Shown in pieces: positions 12,582 to 21,715 of a DNA stretch of 64,000 nt. The stretch comes from Paulownia fortunei (Eukaryota; Streptophyta; Magnoliopsida; Lamiales; Paulowniaceae), in NCBI GenBank assembly GCA_019321725.1, contig CM033110.1, positions 15,493,278 through 15,557,277 of the forward strand. Reading direction: 5' to 3'. The notes under the pieces were generated by a model that saw only the letters and a program-made list of their open reading frames with translations, did no database searches and was not told the DNA's origin. Positions within the stretch are counted from its first letter, which is position 1, and each line of letters begins with the position of its first letter. The position numbers were made by a program, and so were the translations under genes.

Positions 12582-13234
12582 ATGGGTGACATATTTCTAA
12601 CTCTCAAGAAGCGATTTCCTTTTCTTCCTAAAAATGCAATTTTGAAAATTTATAAAATCAGGATTGAAAGATTGAGGATGCTTATGCACAAGGGCATCCC
12701 GGAGGACATACGATGGATAATTGAAGCAAAGGTAAGGGCAGGTGAGTTTTCACATGAGTTTCCAGATTTGCTTACTAGATACATGTCTGGTTTTGGTAAA
12801 AGCACATATTCAAAAAACGAAGGGCGAAAAAAATGAAAGTTTGTCATATTTGTGCTAGATGGACTTGCAACACAAAGTGTCGTTCTTTAGGAATGGTCTC
12901 TAAAAATCGAGAAGATAAACTTAAATTCATTATGGATGGACTGAGTAAGGAGTCTTTAGATCATATTATATTGACTCTTGAGACGCATTCATGTGGATTA
13001 GTACAACGTGCAATTCTTGATTTATGGGATCGTTTTTGAAATGAATATGAGCTTTATAGTCTTGGGAATCTGACATTAAAAGACCCTATTTGCCAGTTTA
13101 TAAGAAAACTGGATGGGAAGCATATCCTCGACCCATAGAGGGCGTTTAAGCCGTTACTGGACGTAAAACCAGAGGAAGATGTGAGCCACAATCACAACTA
13201 CATGTACATACACGTGTTAGTAGGTAATTTTTAA
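12582..13234 (+). pseudogene. Env-position ORF of unknown function with a Cys cluster, broken
   Basis: A coding-like segment starts at the ATG at 12582 (MGDIFLTLKKRFPFLPKNAI) and runs to 12836. A one-base shift at the A7 run near 12829-12835 moves it into the frame of 12833-13039, which holds CHICARWTCNTKC (about 12842-12880), a C-x2-C-x5-C-x3-C pattern that might bind zinc. The frame then continues to TAA at 13232-13234 through two stops (TGA 13037, TAG near 13136). Upstream, in frame, is a hydrophobic stretch (FSLLFSFSFLVIF, 12537-12575) that could be a signal peptide if translation began at 12531. Athila elements carry an env-like ORF here, but I do not recognise this protein as an envelope and assign no function. 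Confidence 0.5.
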
Positions 13235-13366
13235 ATTTCGTATGTGTCCTTATTTTCAACCTTTTTGACAAAAGAAAAAGACATGCAATAAATGCATTCA
13301 TGTTCACACCTCAATAAATATCACCATACTCACTCTATTTTTGCACAACTTATTTTCAAAAAAAAA

Positions 13367-13996
13367 ATGGAAGTTTCTTCAACTCGCAAATTTAATTCCA
13401 TTTGTGTTTTTTGTGGATCCAATCTAGGAAAAAATGGTGAGTTTATAGGGGCAGCCAATAACTTTGGTAGAACTTTAGCAGAAAGAAAAATTCATTTAGT
13501 GTATGGGGGAGGCAGTTTGGAGTTAATGGGGAGTGTTGCTATTTCTGCTTATGTAGGAGGTGTCAAAGTTCTGGGAGTTATCCCAAAATCTTTAACAGTA
13601 CAGAATATCACAGGTATGACCATTGGAGATGAGCTAAAAGTGTCACATATTCAGGATAGAATGCCTAACATGTTAAACAATGCGGATGCATTCATCATTC
13701 TACCTGGCGGTTTTGGTACACTGGAGGAATTATTCCAAATTGTCTTTGGGCACAACTCAACATTCACCAAAAACCTATAGGTATTCTTAATAAATGGTTT
13801 TTATGATGGTTTGCTATCTTTTGTAGATCATGCTGTGAAAAAAGGTTTTATTTCAACTTCTGCGAGAAGAATCATCATTTCTGCTCCGACACCTGACCAG
13901 CTGATTGATCAACTTTTAGCATATGTGCCAAAACCTGATCCAGCTTTGCCAATGTGGATTGGTCCAACAGGAACAATGGTCGAAAATGCAAATTAA
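13367..13996 (+). pseudogene. LOG: Intronless LOG-family (LONELY GUY) copy captured inside the retrotransposon
   Basis: LOG enzymes remove ribose 5'-phosphate from cytokinin nucleotides to release active cytokinin in the cytosol. The copy reads from ATG 13367 (MEVSSTRKFNSICVFCGSN). It has the Rossmann-type LVYGGGS (residues 44-50) and GVIPKSL (70-76), Arg98, and the phosphoribohydrolase motif PGGFGTLEE (113-121), with Glu121 at the usual catalytic place. The C-terminal part (LLSFVDHAVKKGFISTSARR ... IISAPT) ends at TAA 13994-13996. At 209 codons the length suits the family (about 210-220). Plant LOG genes normally have several introns; none is present, so the copy came from mRNA. Two shifts of opposite sign (near 13745 and 13790) enclose about 45 bp, and a TAG at 13778 ends the first frame. 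GSLELMG, where GSIGLMG is usual, suggests relaxed constraint. Same strand as the element. Confidence 0.88.
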
Positions 13997-15780
13997 ATTT
14001 AACTCTCAGTCTGTGATACTTATTGTTAATAATTTTATCTAATAGTATATGTTTTTTCTTTTATTGTTTCAGCTTTATTAGCCGCATTTCAGGTGATATC
14101 TTTCAAACTCTACTTTCCTATCTATTTTTGACATTGGGGACAATGTCTCGATTAGGTTGGGGGGAGATAATTGATATTCTTGTTATTCAATGTGTGTTTT
14201 TTTAGTATTTAAAAAAATAATAATAAAAAAAATAAAAAAATATAAAAATATAAATAATAAAAATAAATAAATATAAATCAAGCGTGTTTTTTTTTATGGC
14301 CGTTGAAAGCATGAAAAAAAGGTGGCTGAGTAAAGGGTAATTGTAACACTCTTGAGACGCATCCCTATTTTTTGCATAACATGGCAGATTTGTAAAGTTT
14401 TTAATAAGTGTTTTTGTGAATTACCATATTTTTTTTTGAGTCGTATAGGTTCTTCCAACTTCAATGATTAAAATTAAGCATGAATAATATGGTTTAATTG
14501 ATTATCGGTGTTGTTTTGGACTTTGATGTTGTTATTTGGTTAATATATTTTTGCGATAATTATACTCAAATTTTATTTTGCACAAATAGTTATGTTATTT
14601 AGTGTAAAGACAATCATGTCAAAATAGATAGTTCTTATGCCCTTGCTCTAATCATCACTTGAATCTTCAACATGTAGGGGTTGAGTATTAGAACTTTTAC
14701 TTTTGGTCGGTCGAGGCGAACGACTGATAGTGCACCACTAGAAAAATGATTAAGGCAATAGGCTTTCTAGCACCATTGCCAAATCAGCTTGTTCCCTATA
14801 TGATGTTTAAAGAAAATATCCCCTAGTAAACCACTTTGAGCCTTACAATAAATAAATATTTTTTTTGTAACCATATCTTTTTACCTAGCCTAAATACACT
14901 ATTATCCAACCCTTGTTCTAAAATTGATTGGAGTTTAAGAGATATTCAATTGACAGCTTGAACTTACAAAAGAAATTCAGGTTGGAATAGAAGATAAGTG
15001 TGGGGGAGTTTCTTTAAAAAAAAAAGAAAAGAAAAGAAAAAAGAAAAAAGAAAAACAATAAAAAAAAAAGTTGCAAAGTGCTACAAGTTGCAACTAAAAA
15101 TGAGATGTTGCAAGATGAATAAGAGGGGTCCAATTCAATAACAATAGACTCCAGTGTGAAATTTGTGGAGTTGGAGAATTCTTCATCGATAAATTTTATG
15201 TCTCTAATTCCATGAAGTTTTTAGAACCTTTGTTGCATCCTATCCTTTTATTTCTTAGCTACATCACCACCTTTTTGCCCCATTACAACCTTTGTTAAAG
15301 ACCTTTTGATTTCGTGTGGTGCCTTCAGTGTAGTGGAGATTTGCACTAAAGGAATAGCCTATGATGTTTAACTTTTCTGTTAGAGATTGGGTGATGGTTT
15401 TTGCAAGGTTTTATGAGAATTCACTTATTTGAAACATGCATAGTTTCATCACTATTGACATTAACTGTCCACACACACACACTTGAGTATGCTTATTGTG
15501 GAAATATATTGATTTTTGAATGACTAAGAGTTAAACTCAACACTTGTTTGATTTTATTTCCATATTACTTTGTTGCTTCATGAGAATAAAAGTTGGAAGA
15601 TAGTTATTATAGGTGTTTGTAGGTATCACTGCTGGAAACCTTCACGAGACTATAACTCGTCCTCTATGGGCCACCTAGGGGTTTAAAGGCTTGTTGCATA
15701 TGCTAAATGCAATCGTGATTTTCCTACGAAAGTGAATTAGTTTGTGTTTATTTTAAGCTTGCTCGAGGACAAGCAAGGGT
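13997..15780 (+). other. Non-coding 3' tail of the Athila-like element
   Basis: No convincing protein. It holds A-rich low-complexity stretches (14207-14280, 15017-15070), a GGGGACAATGTCTC segment followed by a G-rich purine tract (14137-14167), and a second tract AAGTGTGGGGGAGTTT (14996-15011). The right end of the captured LOG transcript probably lies somewhere after 13996, but no poly(A) marks it. Confidence 0.55.
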
Positions 15781-15781
15781 T

Positions 15782-15796
15782 AAGTGTGGGGGAATT
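15782..15796 (+). other. Polypurine tract of the Athila-like element
   Basis: AAGTGTGGGGGAATT lies directly before the TG of the 3' LTR. RNase H normally leaves this RNA to prime plus-strand DNA. Its place and G-rich core fit Athila elements. Confidence 0.85.
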
Positions 15797-17406
15797 TGAT
15801 AAGTGAATATTTTGACATATTTTTGTATCAAATCCTTTATACTTTTCTTGTTTTATTCTTGTTAATATTATTGTTTTATTAATGTTTTGTATTAGGGAAT
15901 AAATGGAAGCATGTTTCCAAACTTGTGCAGTTTTTGTAATTTGAGCATAACTTCATGATCAAAAGCTCTATGGACCTGAAGATTATTTCATTTGAAAGCC
16001 AAGCGATAGAGGTAAAACTTTTATGTTGGAGGCTCAGCCCAATTCAGTCTTGATGATAGCAGAAAATTCATCCAAATAGTTGCACAAAATGGATCACCAA
16101 AATTCGGATCAGAGTTCAGCCCAGTATTGACTTATTTTACCAATTCGGTTATATATCTTGATCCCAAATTTATTTTGGTCTAAAATTAGGATATGTTATA
16201 CCCAAGAGGTAAATAAACAAGTTTGATGAAGACAAGATGGTGTGAAAATGTGTCGAAATGGTAAAACCATAGGCTGCAAGTTGTTGCTGATGTTAAGGGC
16301 GGCTCTTGGACATAACTCGGTAATTTGACCATATCTCCTTCATCCGATCGCCAAATTTGACAAAATATATATGAAAATATATCAAAGTTGAAAGATCTAT
16401 AATTTTGATTCTTCACGTATCTTCAAAATATGGCTGTATCTGATCTAAAAATGTAATTCAATTCAGTGGATGAGAAATTTGTGTAACAACTTACCAACTC
16501 TTGGCAACTAGCATACCACTTGATTAACCCCTCCATTATTTGTTTGGCCTGTAGCTTACTCCAAGTACTATAAATAGGCCATGTATTAAGCTTGTAAGAG
16601 GAGGGGGTAGAGGGTTTCTTTAGGCTAAGTTATCTAGTTTGTATGTTTTCTAGTATTGTAAGTTTTCTAGTAGTAATAGAAATGCATTCTCTAGTTTCTT
16701 TTATATTTTTAGTCTTTGTTACTTTTATTATGTCTTTCTAAACTTTATTTTGGTGAGGAAAAAGGGTGAATCTATTAATGGAGGAAGAGAAATGGTTATA
16801 AGGGTAGAAATTATTTAAGTATGTTGTATTATTATTTTTATTTTTGATCTAAACCCTACTTATTTTGTGGTGATTCTTGATTTATGTATCTCCAATGGCA
16901 CAACAAATACTTGGGTTCATTTAGCTTATTGTACGGTTTTACCCCACCAACTGCTAATGTGAAACCTTGATTTGTTGTTGACGAAGGTGTACATAAATAC
17001 TTAATCCCATAAATAAGTGTTGGCGTTAAGAGATAATTTGCAATAGTAAGACAATATCGTAATTACCTTATTGCATGAGTTACTTGATAATATCTTCCCA
17101 TTGGAACCTTCATTATGTATGGATTCCAATTGTGGCAATTAATAGAGGTAAAAAGAATAAATAACCATTTCTCTATCCAAAACTCAAGAGTGGATCCCTA
17201 ATCCTCAATACTTTTAGTACTTCGATTTTTCTTTAGTTACATCATACATTAATTGTTCATATATTTTGATTCACATAAACTCCATCTTTTTAGAAATATA
17301 AACTTGAATTCTTCAAACAACTTCCCTGTGGATCGACCTCGGACTCACGAGAAATTTATTACTTACTACAACCTGCACTTGGGTTTGCAACCTTAAAGTT
17401 GTAGCA
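15797..17406 (+). repeat. 3' LTR of the Athila-like element (1610 bp, complete)
   Basis: It starts TGATAAGTG and ends GTTGTAGCA, next to the AACAT duplication. It holds one copy of the 663-bp segment (about 15893-16554), the TATA box and the tail that the 5' LTR lost. It is the better reference for the original LTR. Confidence 0.93.
16569..16576 (+). promoter_or_regulatory. LTR core promoter TATA box
   Basis: TATAAATA lies in a CC(A/T)-flanked context two-fifths of the way through the 3' LTR. The corresponding position in the 5' LTR is deleted, so only the 3' LTR could start transcription, reading outward into the copia remnant. Confidence 0.6.
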
Positions 17407-17411
17407 AACAT
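17407..17411. repeat. Target-site duplication AACAT (right copy)
   Basis: Directly follows the CA end of the 3' LTR and matches 4623-4627. Confidence 0.92.
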
Positions 17412-18496
17412 CCAATTTGATGAAACGATCAAAATGTTTAACTTTTATAAGAACCCGGATAAACCATGTGTCTACAAGAAGGTTAGTGGAAGTGCAGTTA
17501 TATTTGTTATGTTTTACGTTGATGACATCCTAGTCGTTGGGAATGATGTAAGGATATTGTAGTCAACTAGGATTTGGTTATCTAATCAATTTTTTATAAA
17601 GGACTTGGGAGATGCATCTTTTATCCTAGGGATAAAGATCTATAGAGATAGATCCAAAAGAATGATCGGACTATCTGAGTCTATGTACATAAATAAAGTG
17701 CTAAAAAGGTTTAATATGGAAGAATCTAAGAGATGATTCATGCCTACGAGTCATGGGGTTTCACTCTCTAAGGTTATGTCTCCCAAAATACTTGAAGAGA
17801 GAGAAAGGATGGCTTGCATATCTTATACTTCCGTAATAAGGAGCATAATATATGCAATGTTATGCACAAAGGCCTAATATAGCACATGCTTTCAGTATCA
17901 CGAGCAGATATTAGTCCAATCCAGGGGAAGAACACTGAAAAGCCGTTAAGATAATCCTCAAGTACTTGAAAAGGACTAAGGATATCTTTCTGATATACAA
18001 CAATGGAGAACTAAAACTTGAGAGATATACATACTCTAGTTTTCAGTCCGACATACATGACTCAAAGTTCACGTCTGGATACATATTCACCTTGAATGGA
18101 GGTGTGGTCAGTTGGAAGAGTTCCAAGCAAGAGACGACTGCAGACTCTACCACCGAAGCTGAATATATTGATACATCAGATGTAACAAAAGAAACTATTT
18201 GGATAAGAAACTTCATCCAAGGGTTGGGTGTAGTTCTATCCATTGTTATTCCAGTTATGATTTACTGTGATAATAATGGATTAATTGCGCAAGCAAAAGA
18301 GCCAAGATTTTATCAAAGATCCAAACACATAATGAGACGATATCGCTTGATCAGAGAGATCAATGGTAAAAACGACGTCATTGTGGATCGAGTTGCCTTA
18401 ACAGAAAATGTAACAAACTCACTTACTAAGCTCTTAGCACAAAAGATATTCAATAAACATCTTGAAAAAATGGGTCTTAGATACATAAGCAATTAG
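17412..18496 (+). pseudogene. Ty1/copia RT and RNase H, second half
   Basis: The copia RT resumes as QFDETIKMFNFYKNPDKPC, with the YVDD active site at about 17516-17527 and LGDASFILGIKIYRDRS downstream. Stops and shifts interrupt it between 17560 and 17960. The RNase H part is open from 17966 to 18496: SGYIFTLNGGVVSWKSSKQE, EAEY and YCDNNG are visible. The first catalytic Asp of the usual TDAS motif is missing (the sequence reads TYSS), so RNase H would be inactive even if expressed. It is the continuation of the element at 1841-4622. Confidence 0.88.
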
Positions 18497-18580
18497 AGCT
18501 AGAGTAAGTGGAAAATTATTAGAGCAGGATGACCAACGCCCCAATTGAATTGGGTGTATCATACTCTAACAATTTTGGCA
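18497..18580 (+). repeat. Copia 3' end: degenerate purine tract and imperfect palindrome
   Basis: AGTAAGTGGAAAATT (about 18504-18517) resembles a worn polypurine tract. It is followed by a 55-60 bp imperfect palindrome whose centre, CCCAATT-G-AATTGGG (18540-18554), is perfect and whose outer arms are TTATTAGAG and CTCTAACAA. No LTR matching 1-1406 follows, so the copia 3' LTR is missing or unrecognisable. Confidence 0.5.
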
Positions 18581-18860
18581 TTGTGATTTTAATAGCTTTA
18601 TGTTTTTTATAGGTTTCTAAGTTTTAAGTTTTAAATTGAGATTTTACTATTATTTTTTGGCATTCTAATTTTAATTGGTTAATGTCTTAAATAGAGATTT
18701 TAATAGTGTTTTTTAGGCATTGTGATTTAATAGGTACTTGATTAGGGTTTAGGTATTAATTGAGATTTTAATAGGATGTTTAGAATGTGGTTTACGTATT
18801 AATTGAGATTTTAATAGGATGTTTTGGCATTCTGATTAAGCTAATTGATTTTTGGAAATA
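18581..18860. repeat. Imperfect local repeats around GAGATTTTAATAGGATGTTT
   Basis: The phrase TATTAATTGAGATTTTAATAGGATGTTT occurs twice about 47 bp apart (near 18747 and 18797). More diverged versions (GGCATTGTGATTTTAATAG and similar) lie upstream to about 18590. This suggests repeated slippage of a short unit. Confidence 0.6.
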
Positions 18861-19099
18861 CTTAGCAACATGAATGTATTATTGGTAATTTTTTAATTGA
18901 ATCCTCTAATTGTCAATGCTCATCGTCCTGATACAAACTCAATAGCAGTCGAGCAAATTTTGTCCTATGACATATTTTCCTAATTCCAATTGCAACACAG
19001 TTATATGTCACCAAATCACTATTGTCTATAAAGTGACATCTAAAGTGCATCATACATTAATGTTGTTCCGATTTGATATAATTTAAAAAATATAAATAC

Positions 19100-20005
19100 A
19101 TACTATTATTAATTTAACAGTATATGTTAACCATACTACTGTAGGATAAATTATTTATGTTGCATTATTAAGTAACGTTCTATAATATTTTATTAATATA
19201 TTTTTATTATTATTAACATAAAAAATTAATTATATATTTATAATAATATATAATAAATATCACTTAATAATAAAAAAATATTTATCTAACCTATTTATTA
19301 GTTTTACTATAAACATATAAGGTAATAAAATTTATACATAAAGATAAATTATATTAATTTAGTATTTTGTTAATTTATCTACTTTTAGTAATACGATTAC
19401 TACTTTAAGAAAATTATTTATGTTATACTATAAATTAATGTTCATTAATGCTTCATTACTGTATTTTTATTATTGTTAAGGTACAAAGGTTAAAAATAAA
19501 ATATTTGTAATAATTAATATGATAAAATAAAAAATAAAAAAAATATGATTCAATTATTACTGTAAATAGAAGATTTTATTATCTATAAACAAATAAGGTA
19601 GTAAAATTTATACATAAAGATAATTAATATTAATTTTTTAAATTAATTTAATAATTTGTTAATTAATTTTTTGTTAATAATAATATTACTAATTTAAGAT
19701 AGATTATTTATATTATACTGGAAATGAATGTTCAATAATACTTCGTTATTGTATTTTATCAAAGGTTAATAATATAGTTCTATTAATTAATATTATAAAT
19801 ATTACATGTAATAATTAAAATAATTAATTAATTAATTATTATAACTGGAACATCTTCTTTTCTAACCTATTTATTAGGGTTACTATAAACAAATAAGGTA
19901 ATAAAATTTATACATAAAGATAATTAATATTAACATTTTATATTAGTTTAATATTTTTTAATTAATTTATCATTAATAATAAGATAAATTATTTAGGTTA
20001 TATTA
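19100..20005. repeat. Degenerate tandem array, unit about 265-300 bp
   Basis: Two anchor phrases recur in register. AACAAATAAGGTAATAAAAT followed by TTATACATAAAGATAA appears near 19313, 19588 and 19888. A phrase like AGATAAATTATTTATGTTAT appears near 19143, 19407, 19697 and 19981. Units are AT-rich, diverged and contain no ORF. The array stops at about 20005, where the composition changes sharply. Confidence 0.7.
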
Positions 20006-20460
20006 TTTTAGCTCACGTGTGTAGGCTGGAGAAGTCGAGAGAGATTGATGAGGGATGGAAAGTGTCTGCTGGAGATGAAGAGAGGAGAAGCGAATTGAGA
20101 GAGAAATGAGAATGTGCGTACGCTCGAGGATAGATTTTTTTAATAGTAACAAATTCAAAGGCCTTCTTTTTTTTTTTTTTTTTTTCTGTACATGAGACGA
20201 ACCTCAAATTGCATTTCTTGTCAAATAAAAGTCGTAAGACTATTTTATTTTTATTTTTTAAAAAATAATTTTGCTGTCATCTTGACGTGAACATTAGACA
20301 AAGAAAATAGACGTAGGCACAACCTACGTCTCTTCTTTTCAGAAATTATAAATTAAAAAATTACTTTCTAAAAACGCACCCTAGCTGCGTTCTTGGGGCA
20401 TAGGTGGTGTGCGTTTTTACCTAAAATAATTAACATTCTTAAAATACACAGTAAATTACT
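20006..20460. other. Purine-rich segment with hairpins, possible transposon end
   Basis: After the array comes a GA-rich stretch (20020-20110), a long T run near 20168-20186, and then a perfect hairpin with 9-bp arms AGACGTAGG/CCTACGTCT and a 5-nt loop (20309-20331). A second inverted pair AAAAACGCACC...GGTGTGCGTTTTT lies at about 20371-20420. Such GC-richer hairpins near transposon ends suggest a non-autonomous element, but I found no clear terminal repeats or duplication. Confidence 0.35.
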
Positions 20461-21470
20461 AACAAGAATCTTAAATTTTAATTTACAGCTGTTAAAAAAG
20501 CTCAGGCAGGCGGCATAACTCAAAGATTTTTTTTTTTAAATGTTTTACTCATTGAAAAATTGTAAGACTTTATAGATAGTCTAAATGTCTTATAAATTTT
20601 CGGAATTTTTTTGTTAAATAAATAAAATCTCTAAGATGGTTAATCGATAAAACCCCAAACCTTGAAGTTCCAAATTCTCATGCAAACCTCAGCATTCAAT
20701 TTCTAAGATTTTTATAAAAATTTACAAAAATCAATAAATCATGAATTTTCATATATTTATTTTATACGCAACAAGTTTTATAAAAAAAAATTATTAGAAT
20801 AAAATATGATTATTTTCGTAAAACTAATCTGAAAAAAAAAAAAGAGTTTGAAATGCATAAATACTCAAATTCTTCATGAAAAAACAAGGCTTCTACTCCT
20901 AGGACACCAGAAATGGAATTTACAATATTTTTGACTAAATTTTTAATCTTATTCAAACACATTGATATTTTACTTAAATAGTCAAAATTCTTAGCATCAT
21001 ATTCTCTATCAGTATGAATTTCATAACAAATACATAGAGGATTTTTGACCTCTAACATTGATATTAGTATACATTTTTTTTTTTTCTTCCGGCCTTAAGA
21101 TTAAAAGTGATTTTCAAATAAATTCCATTTTCCATTTGAAAACTGTGGAAAAAGGTGACAAGTAGTGAAAATCACAATTAAGTTTGAATTTTCATAGCTA
21201 CGTGAAAAAATGATCTCAAATATTTATTATATATCAATCAATTAACGTGACAAATGATATGCATAGATCGTTCCTATGAAAAAAAATGTCGAATTTGAAA
21301 AAGATTGATCGATCCTTTTGAACTTTAGCATAGGATGGATTGATCCTCGTTTGGTGGTGCTTGAGATTTTACATTTTTATCCTCCCCTCCCCAAAGTTAT
21401 CCCCATTTTATCTTCTAGTGTTGTGCCATAATGTTACATTAATCCAAAAATCTGATGTGCTTTACACCTA
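20461..21470. other. AT-rich spacer without recognised features
   Basis: Low-complexity AT-rich DNA with poly-A/T runs. Short open frames have no recognisable domains and biased composition typical of chance. Confidence 0.5.
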
Positions 21471-21715
21471 ATCACACACAAAAGCATTAACACACATTCC
21501 CTCTCCATTCTCTCTAAATTTCTCTGTTCACACATACTAAAACAAACCTTTCTCTTCACAAAACAGACACAACAATCTTTTTATATATAAAAATTAATAA
21601 TACCAACAAATGTCAAAAACTCTTGAAGAGGCTTGAAGAAGAAGACTTGGAAGAGAGGATACATCTTGGCTTGAAATTCTCATTGGAATTCCCCCAAAAA
21701 TTGTAAGTATTGCTA
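21471..21715 (+). other. Possible transcript leader with splice donor
   Basis: A C/A-rich leader-like stretch (21475-21570, with TTTATATATA near 21575) is followed by a short ATG frame at 21610 (MSKTLEEA, then stop). A GA-rich segment then ends at AATTGTAAGTATT (21700-21708), a good plant donor site. The composition resembles a plant 5' UTR exon or non-coding transcript, but I found no coding exon downstream. Confidence 0.2.

Larger units (their letters stand above)
4628..17406 (+). mobile_element. Athila-like Ty3/gypsy LTR retrotransposon (12.8 kb) nested in a copia element
   Basis: The element starts TGATAAGTGAATATTTTGAC and ends TTAAAGTTGTAGCA, with AACAT on both sides. The domain order gag, protease, RT, RNase H, integrase, extra ORF, 3' LTR is that of Ty3/gypsy elements. 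The gag core (FHGLDSESPYLHLKEF), the protease DLGAS motif, the FMDD variant of the RT active site and a GTGTGGGGGAATT tract before the 3' LTR all resemble the plant Athila clade. A LOG gene copy lies in its 3' part. It is inactive: gag-pol has several frameshifts and stops, and the 5' LTR lost its TATA region and primer site. By eye the two LTRs differ at some 4-5 percent of positions in the shared 663-bp segment, so the insertion is not very recent. Confidence 0.93.

Noticed and set aside
12489..13996. LOG copy as an independent host gene with its own promoter at 12489
   Set aside because: It lies inside the bounds of one retrotransposon with matching target duplications, has no introns, and is frameshifted. 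Capture is the simpler reading.
20013..20207. Minus-strand open frame with a Lys run
   Set aside because: The Lys run comes from a long T tract; the rest is low complexity with no homology I recognise.
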